A stretch of DNA of 64,000 nt, from contig NZ_JALZWP010000002.1 in NCBI RefSeq assembly GCF_023336755.1, positions 62,001-126,000 of the forward strand. The letters are read 5' to 3'. The notes under the pieces are model-generated. The model had not been told where the DNA came from. It made no database searches and saw nothing but the letters and a program-made list of their open reading frames with translations. Both the position numbers and the translations under genes were made by a program. Positions 8,468 to 16,029 of this stretch are shown here, piece by piece; position 1 is the first letter of the stretch; the number at the start of each line of letters is the position of its first letter. Source of the stretch: Roseinatronobacter domitianus (lineage in GTDB: Bacteria; Pseudomonadota; Alphaproteobacteria; Rhodobacterales; Rhodobacteraceae).

Positions 8468-9894
8468 TGTATGCCCTTGTAAAGCTGTTCCAGCTCCGTG
8501 GCATGATCGGCAATCCCGGTCGGGACGCGCGCGTTTTCCCAATAGCCAGCCATATCGACCTGCCCGGCCAAGACACGCGCCAGCACGCGCGCGAAATCTT
8601 GCGTGTTTCCTGCCTGAAACACCAGATCGCGCGCGCCCGGCAATTCTTGCGAGCCGCCCCTGTCCGAGGTCATGAGCGGGATATGCCGCGCGTGTAATTC
8701 CAGCGCGACCTGCGGCAGGTTGTCTTCCCAAAGCGGCGGCACGATCCCGATATCGGCCTCTGCCACGATCTGGTCCAAGCTGGACGCGGCATATCCGTCA
8801 TGCCATGTCAGCCCCGCCAGCCTTTGCCCAAGCGCGCGCAACCTTGCCATCACCTGCGCCGGACCCTTGCGCGCCGCAACGGTCAGATGCAGGCGGGACA
8901 GGGTTTGGTCGGGCAAAACATCCAGCGCATCGAGCAGGAAGAAGAACCCTTTATCCGCGCGCATATAGCCCAAATAGACCATGCGCAGCGGATCGGTTCC
9001 AAGCGGGCGTGGCGCCGTGCGCGCCCAAGCTTCGGCATGGCGCGTGCCGATATAACAGGTTCGTGTCTTGGTTACGCCAAAGCCGCGCGCAATGTCGCGG
9101 ACACGGTCTGACACTGCCAAGACCTCGTCACAATATGTGTTGAGAAGCCGCACCATCTCGGCGCGGCGGGCGGCGTAGTCCGAAGCCGAACTATGTGAAA
9201 CAGGGGGCACGGGCGCCGCCGGTTTGCGTGCCCGCATGGCCTTTAGCGCGCGCCACCCGGCCGAAAGGGACGGACGCAGCAGCCGTTCATAGGGCCAGCT
9301 TCCCGCTGGTGCCCCGAAGCGGGCCAAAGTGGCTTCGACCGCATAGACCCGTCGCACGGCAAGCGGATTGGGCACGACTGGCAAACAGGTGGCGCAACGT
9401 GCACCTTGCCGAAAATCCTCGCAATGCGCGCGCTCCTGCCACCACAGGTTCACTTGCGGACAAAACGGGTAATAATTGTGCAGGGACAGCACGAAACGGG
9501 TGTTCGGCAGGTCGTTGCGCAGCGCCAGAACCCGCGCCGGCACCCCTTCCAACCCATGAAAATGGATCACATCATAGGGGCCGGTTTTGTCTAGGAAGTC
9601 GCGGAACAAGGCCTCTGTCGCAGTGTTCGAGATTTGCGCCCCTGCCGCAAATTCCGCATGTGACGGCGCGACGGGTCGCGTGTTGACGAATTCAAACCGT
9701 CCCCGCCCACAGGGCTGCCAACGCGGTTTTGCGCGCGCCGTCAGATCATAGGCCATGCCTGCGCTTAACGCCGTGCAATCGTGGCCGCCCATTCTGCGCT
9801 GCTCGTCCATGAGGGACTGGGCATAAATCCGCACGCCACCACCCCGCCCGGCCGGATCAGCGGGGTCCACCCAGTTGTAATGCAAAATGCGCAA
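8464..9894 (-). CDS. Glycosyltransferase, GT-B fold (family 4-like)
   Basis: A 476-residue GT-B type transferase. The N-terminal half has GGGVRIYAQSLMDEQRRMG and HFHGLEGVPAR. A cysteine-containing insert follows (HNYYPFCPQ, then CEDFRQGARCATC), seen in some polysaccharide transferases. The C-terminal half carries the donor-binding region, with VYLGYMRADKGF and EADIGIVPPLWEDNLPQVAL. It is transcribed with the overlapping sulfotransferase. The substrate cannot be told from sequence. Confidence 0.82.
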   Translation of the reverse strand: MRILHYNWVDPADPAGRGGGVRIYAQSLMDEQRRMGGHDCTALSAGMAYDLTARAKPRWQPCGRGRFEFVNTRPVAPSHAEFAAGAQISNTATEALFRDFLDKTGPYDVIHFHGLEGVPARVLALRNDLPNTRFVLSLHNYYPFCPQVNLWWQERAHCEDFRQGARCATCLPVVPNPLAVRRVYAVEATLARFGAPAGSWPYERLLRPSLSAGWRALKAMRARKPAAPVPPVSHSSASDYAARRAEMVRLLNTYCDEVLAVSDRVRDIARGFGVTKTRTCYIGTRHAEAWARTAPRPLGTDPLRMVYLGYMRADKGFFFLLDALDVLPDQTLSRLHLTVAARKGPAQVMARLRALGQRLAGLTWHDGYAASSLDQIVAEADIGIVPPLWEDNLPQVALELHARHIPLMTSDRGGSQELPGARDLVFQAGNTQDFARVLARVLAGQVDMAGYWENARVPTGIADHATELEQLYKGIQ

Positions 9895-9933
9895 ATGCTG
9901 GCCCTGGCATGAAACCGAAATACCACCGAGTTC

Positions 9934-10056
9934 CTAGCGCAGCCCGCCTTGACTGCGCAAGGCCGGTGGCGTCCATGCTGAATCGCGCCGAAGGATCAAA
10001 TCCTTTGCAAAGACCACGCTCTTGCCCGAATTGAACCGCATGTCCGCACCGGCCAT
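9934..10056 (-). CDS. Possible 40-residue small ORF ahead of the glycosyltransferase
   Basis: A 40-codon frame starts at an ATG preceded by GAGGG at a 6-base distance and ends 39 bp before the glycosyltransferase start on the same strand. The product (beginning MAGADMRFNSGKSV) is basic and matches nothing I recognise. It lies in the divergent promoter region of the RTX gene. It could be a leader peptide, a decayed gene remnant or chance. Its only support is the ribosome site. Confidence 0.22.
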   Translation of the reverse strand: MAGADMRFNSGKSVVFAKDLILRRDSAWTPPALRSQGGLR

Positions 10057-10095
10057 CGCAGACCCTCGACCTTGGGTGAATACATAGGTGGTGGG

Positions 10096-12429
10096 ATGTC
10101 GTTGCATCTTGGTGGCGTCTATCAGGCGGGCGCCGACGCGTTGGACATTGGTATGTCCGATAGCGAGATCGTGACCAATGGTGCGGGAACCTTCGTCATC
10201 ATGACCAGCGGCGCGGCCGGTGGGCTGAGTGTCTATCGGCTGTTGCCCGATGGCCAATTGGCGCTGCATGACACGCAGGTCTTTCCAGAAGCACTGCAAC
10301 CGGGGCTGGTCGCGGACCTGACCGTGGCTGTCATAGACGGCGCGCCGGTCATCTTCATTGGGGGCGACACGGATCATGCCTTTGGCTACAGCTTTCAAGC
10401 CGATGGCAGGATCGGCCCCTTTCAGACGATCGAATGGCACGCGATGGAAACGGCTGCGGGCCTTGATGCACCGGGCGCATTGCAGGCTTGGGGACAGATT
10501 TCCGCCCAGACCGGCATGGCCTTTCATGCGCCGATTGCCACCGACAACCTTGTTGCGGTGCATAATGTGCCATCGCCCAGCGTCGATTATGTGCTGTCGC
10601 TGGACGGGTCATCCGGCCAGTTGTTCAGCCATAGCGCCGGCTTTGGGGCGACCTATACTCTGGTTGCAAGTTTGGGTGCGTCCGAAGGGCTGGCGCTAAG
10701 CACCCCCACCGCCATGGAAATCGCCAATCTGGGCGGCGCGGCCTATGCCGTGGTGGCATCGGCAACCGGGTCGTCGCTGAGCGTTGTCCAAGTTGGGTCT
10801 GATGGCAGCCTTACCCCGATACAGCAACTTATTGATACCGGCAGCACCCGCTTTGCCAATGTGCAAGATCTGACACTGGTGCAAAACGGCGAGCATATCT
10901 TTGTTCTGGCGGTTGGGGCGGATCACGGGGTCAGCCTGTTTCGCATGTTACCGACTGGCCATCTTGTGTTTCTGGAAGCGTTCAGCGATGACATGGGCGG
11001 CGCTCTCGACACGCCGACAACCATAACCGCATCGTTTCAAAATGGTGTGCTGCACGCATTCATCGGCACGCAACACACATCGGAAATGGTGCATCTGCAA
11101 TCAGTGCAAAGCAATCTAGGGATGGTCGCCAGCAGTTCCGCCACTGGCGCGGACCTTCTGGCAGGCAGCAACGACGACGATATTTTGATGGCGGGGTCGG
11201 GGGGCGACACGCTGTTGGGCGGGGGCGGTCATGACATTCTGTCATCTGGCACGGGCCAAAGCACGCTCACGGGCGGCGCGGGCAACGATCTGTTTGTGAT
11301 CCGGGCACACAGCACGCGGGTTACGATCACAGATTTCCAACCCGGACTAGACCGGCTGGACCTGTCCGATCTGCCAATGTTGCGCAACATGGGTCAGCTT
11401 CAGATCACGCCCACGGCCACTGGCGCGGTCATAGAATTTCGCGACACGGAGATAATCCTGCACTCCTCCAGTAGCGGGCCGCTTACAATGGCAGAGCTGT
11501 TCCCAAATGGCTTGTATGGGCCGGACACCATGCTGATTATCTCCGGCGAAATCGACCCGGTGCAGCCCCCGCCACCACCGGGGCAGGCTTTTTGGGGGAC
11601 CAATACGCATGACAGTATCATCGGTGGCGAAGGCAACGACACGATCCGGGCAGGGCGCGGCAATGACACCGTGCGTGGTTTTGACGGCGACGACCTGATC
11701 TTTGGTGAAAATGGTCATAACCGACTTTGGGGCGGCGCCGGGAATGACACGATTTATGGCGGCCCGGGCAATGACCAAATCGGCGGTGGCCCCGGCAATG
11801 ACCTGCTGTTCGGGGGCGCGGGTAACGACTCTATGTATGGCGGCAGCGGCGATGACACCATCCATGGCGAAGGCGGCGATACCCGGCTATGGGGCATGGG
11901 CGGAAACGACCTGATCTATGGCAGCGACGAAGGCGGGCGCATCGGTGGCGGTGGCGGCAACGACACAATCTATGGCGGACCGGGCAACGATACGATCTAT
12001 GGCGGACAAATCGCCGGGAATGACTTTATTGACGGCGGGGCGGGCGACGACGAGATCTGGGGGATGGAGGGGGACGACACGCTCATTGGCGGGCCGGGCA
12101 ATGATTTCCTGGGCGGCTATCTGGGGGACGACCGGTTTCACGGTGGCCCCGGCGACGACACGGTGCGCGGGGCGCAGGGCGCGGACACGTTCGTGTTTCT
12201 AGATGGCGATGAGACCCTGCTGATCGAAGATTTCACCTTTACCGATAATGACACGCTGGAACTTGACAGCGCGCTCTGGGGCGGCGGGATGACCCCGGCG
12301 CAGGTCGTGTCACTCTATGGCGCGGTCACGCCGGGGGCCTTGGTGCTGGATTTCGGCGGCGGCGATATAATAACGCTTTCGGGCTTGTCCGACCTGCCCA
12401 TGTTGGCAGACTATATCCACATTGTCTGA
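10096..12429 (+). CDS. RTX (hemolysin-type calcium-binding repeat) protein
   Basis: A large (777 residues), very acidic, glycine- and aspartate-rich protein expected to be secreted by a type I (ABC) system and to fold on binding Ca2+ outside the cell. The N-terminal 350 residues show repeated short motifs (VYRLLPDGQLALHD, VVQVGSDGSLTPIQQ, LFRMLPTGHLVFLEA) that resemble blades of a lactonase-like beta-propeller. RTX nonapeptides follow in two blocks, split by a PPPPPG linker. There is no N-terminal signal peptide, as expected for type I substrates, and no secretion genes lie nearby. An in-frame TTG lies 24 bases upstream; ATG at 10096 after AGGTGGTGGG is preferred. Function could be adhesive, S-layer-like or enzymatic. 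Confidence 0.8.
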   Translation: MSLHLGGVYQAGADALDIGMSDSEIVTNGAGTFVIMTSGAAGGLSVYRLLPDGQLALHDTQVFPEALQPGLVADLTVAVIDGAPVIFIGGDTDHAFGYSFQADGRIGPFQTIEWHAMETAAGLDAPGALQAWGQISAQTGMAFHAPIATDNLVAVHNVPSPSVDYVLSLDGSSGQLFSHSAGFGATYTLVASLGASEGLALSTPTAMEIANLGGAAYAVVASATGSSLSVVQVGSDGSLTPIQQLIDTGSTRFANVQDLTLVQNGEHIFVLAVGADHGVSLFRMLPTGHLVFLEAFSDDMGGALDTPTTITASFQNGVLHAFIGTQHTSEMVHLQSVQSNLGMVASSSATGADLLAGSNDDDILMAGSGGDTLLGGGGHDILSSGTGQSTLTGGAGNDLFVIRAHSTRVTITDFQPGLDRLDLSDLPMLRNMGQLQITPTATGAVIEFRDTEIILHSSSSGPLTMAELFPNGLYGPDTMLIISGEIDPVQPPPPPGQAFWGTNTHDSIIGGEGNDTIRAGRGNDTVRGFDGDDLIFGENGHNRLWGGAGNDTIYGGPGNDQIGGGPGNDLLFGGAGNDSMYGGSGDDTIHGEGGDTRLWGMGGNDLIYGSDEGGRIGGGGGNDTIYGGPGNDTIYGGQIAGNDFIDGGAGDDEIWGMEGDDTLIGGPGNDFLGGYLGDDRFHGGPGDDTVRGAQGADTFVFLDGDETLLIEDFTFTDNDTLELDSALWGGGMTPAQVVSLYGAVTPGALVLDFGGGDIITLSGLSDLPMLADYIHIV
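11618..12195 (+). repeat. RTX nonapeptide repeat array
   Basis: About 18-20 tandem GGxGxDxUx units in the second repeat block of the RTX gene (for example GGPGNDTIYGGPGND). At the DNA level near-identical units recur, for example around 11752-11781 and 11968-11997, so slippage or recombination could change the copy number. A shorter first block lies around 11140-11300. Confidence 0.85.
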
Positions 12430-12439
12430 CCTATCGGCA

Positions 12440-12468
12440 TTGACACGCTGCCCGCTTCCCCCTAATGC
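12440..12468 (+). promoter_or_regulatory. Sigma-70-type promoter for rpsD
   Basis: TTGACA at 12440-12445, a 17-base spacer and TAATGC at 12463-12468. The -35 is perfect and the -10 fair. It predicts a leader of about 130 nt before the rpsD start. Confidence 0.5.
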
Positions 12469-12495
12469 ACCGCACGCGCTGACCCTTTGGGCCGC

Positions 12496-12585
12496 GTGAC
12501 CATTGGTGTTGGTGGCTCCCGCAAGGGAAAGCCTGTCACCCGCTTGCCGGGGAAGGACAACGCCCTTCATCGCCCCCTTAGGGGC
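12496..12585 (+). promoter_or_regulatory. Structured rpsD mRNA leader
   Basis: Two hairpins can be drawn. The first nests GTGAC/GTCAC (12496-12500 with 12535-12539) around GGCT/AGCC and CCC/GGG closed by a GCAA tetraloop (12521-12524). The second is GCCCC-CTTA-GGGGC at 12572-12585, just upstream of the AGGAG ribosome site at 12595-12599. S4 represses its own operon by binding leader RNA in other bacteria. That this leader does so is inference. Confidence 0.35.
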
Positions 12586-12607
12586 ACCTACAGAAGGAGA
12601 TCAGACG

Positions 12608-13228
12608 GTGACCAAACGCACCTCTGCCAAGTATAAAATTGACCGCCGTATGGGCGAAAACATCTGGGGCCGCGCCAAAAGCCCCGTCAATCGCCGTGAC
12701 TACGGTCCCGGCCAGCACGGCCAGCGCCGCAAGACCAAGCTCAGCGATTTCGGCATCCAGCTGCGCGCCAAGCAAAAGCTGAAGGGCTATTACGGCGATC
12801 TGACCGAAAAGCAGTTCCGCCGCATCTATGCCGAGGCCGAGCGCATCAAGGGCGACACCGGTGAAAACCTGATCGGCCTGCTGGAGCGCCGCCTGGACGC
12901 CGTGATCTATCGCGCCAAGTTCGTGCCAACCATCTTCGCGGCACGCCAGTTCGTGAACCACGGCCACATCACCGTAAACGGCACGCGGGTCAACATCCCC
13001 AGCTACCGCGTGAAAGAAGGCGATGTCATCGCGATTCGTGACAAGTCGAAGCAACTGGCCATCGTGCTGGAAGCTGTTGGCCTCGTAGAGCGTGACGTGC
13101 CCGATTATGTCGAGGTCGATCACTCCAAGTTGACCGCGACATTCACCCGCACCCCGTCGCTGGCAGACGTGCCCTACGCAGTGCAGATGGAACCGAACCT
13201 CGTGGTCGAATTCTACGCGAAGAACTGA
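12608..13228 (+). CDS. rpsD: 30S ribosomal protein S4
   Basis: A primary 16S rRNA-binding protein of the small subunit. The 206-residue product ([20 protein letters not shown], then [15 protein letters not shown]) has the S4 RNA-binding domain around residues 95-160 ([14 protein letters not shown] ... [11 protein letters not shown]). It lacks the zinc-binding cysteines found in some S4 proteins. The GTG start at 12608 is supported by AGGAG at 12595-12599 and by family length. The frame is open upstream to 12503, but that part does not look like S4. Confidence 0.97.
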   Translation: MTKRTSAKYKIDRRMGENIWGRAKSPVNRRDYGPGQHGQRRKTKLSDFGIQLRAKQKLKGYYGDLTEKQFRRIYAEAERIKGDTGENLIGLLERRLDAVIYRAKFVPTIFAARQFVNHGHITVNGTRVNIPSYRVKEGDVIAIRDKSKQLAIVLEAVGLVERDVPDYVEVDHSKLTATFTRTPSLADVPYAVQMEPNLVVEFYAKN

Positions 13229-13250
13229 TCTTCGCCGCACTGGACAATCG

Positions 13251-13280
13251 AAGCCCTGCCCCTCGTGGCGGGGCTTTTTT
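13251..13280 (+). terminator. Rho-independent terminator of rpsD
   Basis: AAGCCCTGCC pairs with GGCGGGGCTT (10 bp, one G-T pair) around a 6-base loop and runs directly into T's. It lies 22 bp after the rpsD stop. The convergent chrA ends inside it. Confidence 0.85.
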
Positions 13281-14469
13281 ATGCGGCCAGCCCGACAGCG
13301 CCGGCCAACCCTGCGACCAGCACCACCGCCCAAGCAGGCAAGCGCCACACTTGCAAAACCACAAAGCAGGCCAGCGCGAAGGCGAATTGTGCCAAGCTGC
13401 CCACCGCGCTGCTAAAAACCGGATCATATAGCGCCGCGCCCAATATGCCGACAACAGCGGCATTTGCGCCCGCCATCCCCGCGCGCACGGCCTGCGCACC
13501 GCGCACCGCCTGCCAGAACGGCAAAACACCCACCAACAGCAGAAATCCCGGTGCAAATATCGCAAGGGTTGCGATTGCAGCGCCCAAGATACCGCCCAAG
13601 CCCCCAAGATAGGTTGCAAAGGTAAACAGCGGGCCGGGTATCGCCTGCGCGGCGGCATAGCCCGCCAGAAACGCATCATCGCTCAGCAACCCCGGCGCGA
13701 CCAGTTCCGCCTGTAACAGCGGCAGCACGACATGCCCGCCGCCGAAGACCAAGGCACCTGCACGGAACATGCTGTCAGCCAACGCAAAGCCTTCGCTTTG
13801 CCCGGCCAGCATTGGCAGACCGACAAGGCCCAAGGCAAACAACGCCAGCGCGGTCATTGCCGCAGGCTTGCCGACAGCGATCGCCAACCCACCTTGCCCC
13901 GTGCCCACATCCAGCCGCAGCACAGCGCCAATCAATCCGCCTGCCACAATGACCGCGACCATCGCCCATGGCCCGCTTAGCAGCGCCAGCGCCGCGACGG
14001 CAGCCACGGCAATCGTCGCGCGCGGGCCATCGGGGCAAAGCGAGCGGGCCATACCCATCACAGCTTGCGCCACCACCGCGACCGCAACCAGCTTCAACGC
14101 CGCAATCACACCGGTCAGCCCAGCCAGCCCCGCGCCCAATGCCACCGCAAGCATGATAAGCGCCGAAGGCAAGGTAAAGCCGACAAACGCCGCCAAGGCG
14201 CCCCACCACCCCGCGCGCGTCAGGCCCAGCGCGAACCCGACCTGGCTAGAGGCCGGACCGGGCAGGAACTGACACAGCGCGACCAGTTCCGCATAATCGT
14301 CATCGCTCAGCCAGTTGCGGCGGGTGACGAATTCTGCCCGGAAATACCCGATATGCGCGACCGGCCCCCCGAAAGAGGTCAGCCCAAGCCGCAAAAACGC
14401 GCCGAATACTTCCGCCAATCGTGACAAATTGCTCTCCCCGCCCTGCACGAATGCGCATGTTGCGCGCAA
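13279..14469 (-). CDS. chrA: Chromate transporter, ChrA/CHR family
   Basis: An inner-membrane transporter of about 396 residues with two homologous CHR halves. The first contains FGAFLRLGLTSFGGPVAHIG and CQFLPGPASSQVGFALG. The second contains FRAGALVFGGGHVVLPLLQ and AQAIPGPLFTFATYLGG. The paired GGP/GPxxSQ motifs define the family, which exports chromate at the expense of the proton or sulfate gradient. The start is uncertain: ATG at 14469 is used, but GTG or TTG codons slightly downstream (the TTG after GGGGAG) would remove a non-conserved leader. It is divergent from xdhA and convergent with rpsD. Actual substrates of CHR proteins vary. Confidence 0.88.
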   Translation of the reverse strand: MRATCAFVQGGESNLSRLAEVFGAFLRLGLTSFGGPVAHIGYFRAEFVTRRNWLSDDDYAELVALCQFLPGPASSQVGFALGLTRAGWWGALAAFVGFTLPSALIMLAVALGAGLAGLTGVIAALKLVAVAVVAQAVMGMARSLCPDGPRATIAVAAVAALALLSGPWAMVAVIVAGGLIGAVLRLDVGTGQGGLAIAVGKPAAMTALALFALGLVGLPMLAGQSEGFALADSMFRAGALVFGGGHVVLPLLQAELVAPGLLSDDAFLAGYAAAQAIPGPLFTFATYLGGLGGILGAAIATLAIFAPGFLLLVGVLPFWQAVRGAQAVRAGMAGANAAVVGILGAALYDPVFSSAVGSLAQFAFALACFVVLQVWRLPAWAVVLVAGLAGAVGLAA

Positions 14470-14581
14470 ACTGACAAATATTTCCGAAAACAGTTTAACC
14501 TTGTGGTGGCTTGCATGGAATGCCGCATTGGCGCAGGCTATCTGTTATGCATGACACTTCCTTGACCCTGAAAGACACGCC

Positions 14582-16029
14582 ATGGCCCGCGACCATATCC
14601 GCTTTCTGCTGAACGACCGCGAAGTCACGCTGCGTGATTTGGGCGCGACCGATACGCTTCTGGACCATCTGCGGCTGGATCAACGCTTGCGCGGCACGAA
14701 AGAGGGCTGCGCCGAAGGCGACTGCGGCGCCTGCACCGTGCTTGTCGGGCGGCTGGAAGCGGGTGCAGTGCGTTACCAACCCGTGAATGCCTGCATCCGG
14801 TTTCTGGCATCCTGCGACGGGTGCATGTCGTCACGGTGGAACATCTGCGCGGCACGGATGGCGGATTACACCCGGTGCAGCGCGCCATGGTAGAGCATCA
14901 CGGCAGCCAATGCGGCTTTTGCACACCCGGTTTCGTGATGGCGCTTTACGCCTTGTGGATGGAAACGCCCCACCCGTCAGAGCCGCAGATCGAACGCGCG
15001 CTGCAAGGCAACCTGTGCCGCTGCACGGGATATGCGCCCATCATTCGCGCGGCGCTGTCCATGGGCGGGCATGGCACGACCGACCCGCTGATGAATGAGC
15101 GCGCGCAGGTCCAAGGGCGTTTGGCGGCATGGGTCGATGGAGCGCGGGTTGACGTCACGAACCACCAAAGCTGCGCAATCCTGCCCGCCTCGACCGATGA
15201 TCTGGCCGATGTGTTGGAACAGCACCCCGACGCGCGCATTGTCGCGGGGGCGACCGATGTCGGCCTGTGGGTCACGAAGTTTCTGCGCGATCTGCCTGTG
15301 GCCGTGTTCATCGGCCATCTGGACGGGTTGCGCGCGGTCACGGAAACCGCCGATGCCCTCCACTTCGGCGCTTTGGTCAGCTACGAAGACGCGCGCGCGC
15401 CGCTTGTTGCGCATTTCCCGCATATGGCGCGCTACTGGGACCGCATTGCGGGCTGGCAAGTGCGGTCCATGGGCACACTGGGCGGCAACATCGCCAATGG
15501 CTCGCCCATTGGCGACACGCCGCCGCCCTTCATCGCCCTTGGCGCGCGGCTGGTGCTGCGCAAAGGCGCGGCGCGGCGCGAGATGCCGTTGGAAGATTTC
15601 TTCCTCGACTATGGCAAGCAAGACCGCGCAGCAGGCGAGTTCGTGGAGAAGATCATCCTGCCCAAACCCGTGCCCGGCACACTGCATGCGGCCTACAAGC
15701 TGTCAAAACGCCGGGATGAGGATATTTCCGCCGTGGCATTTGGCGTGGCCGTGACGGTGGCGGATGGCATAATTATCAACGCACGGTTGGCCTTTGGCGG
15801 CATGGCCGCCACGCCCAAACGTGCAACACATGCAGAAGCGGCTCTGACAGGCCAGCCTTTCAGCTTGGAGACGATGCAAACAGCCGCCCAAGCCCTGCCG
15901 CAAGATTTTACGCCGCTCTCGGACATGCGCGCCAGCGCGGATTACCGCATGCGCGCGGCGCAGAACCTGCTAACGCGCTTCTGGCTGGAACACGCGGGCC
16001 AACCGGCGGCGTTGGAGGATGTGACATGA
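14582..16029 (+). pseudogene. xdhA: Xanthine dehydrogenase small subunit XdhA, frameshifted
   Basis: XdhA carries the two [2Fe-2S] clusters and FAD of bacterial xanthine dehydrogenase (hypoxanthine to xanthine to urate). Frame 1 (14582-14824) encodes the first cluster: C43, C48 and C51 in KEGCAEGDCGACTV, plus C71. It then runs into unrelated sequence and stops at 14893. The rest continues in another frame from about 14821 to 16029, with HVVTVEHLRG, the second-cluster motifs SQCGFCTPGF and NLCRCTGY, and the FAD domain (GATDVGLWV, LGGNIANGSPIGD). One extra C after 14824 would give DGCHVVTVE and a 482-residue protein. All other motifs are intact and the partner genes are sound, so this is a very recent mutation or a sequencing error. 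The stop overlaps xdhB (ATGA). Confidence 0.85.

Noticed and set aside
8468-8731. An N-terminal extension of the sulfotransferase
   Set aside because: It would lie entirely inside the glycosyltransferase coding sequence in another frame. The ATGA overlap and the PAPS-loop position favour the start at 8467.
10072-10095. A TTG start extending the RTX protein by eight residues
   Set aside because: The ATG at 10096 is preceded by a GGTGGTGGG ribosome-site-like stretch, and the TTG lacks one.
14810-14830. Programmed frameshifting in xdhA
   Set aside because: No slippery heptamer or downstream stimulatory structure is evident, and XdhA genes are not known to use recoding. A simple one-base loss explains it.
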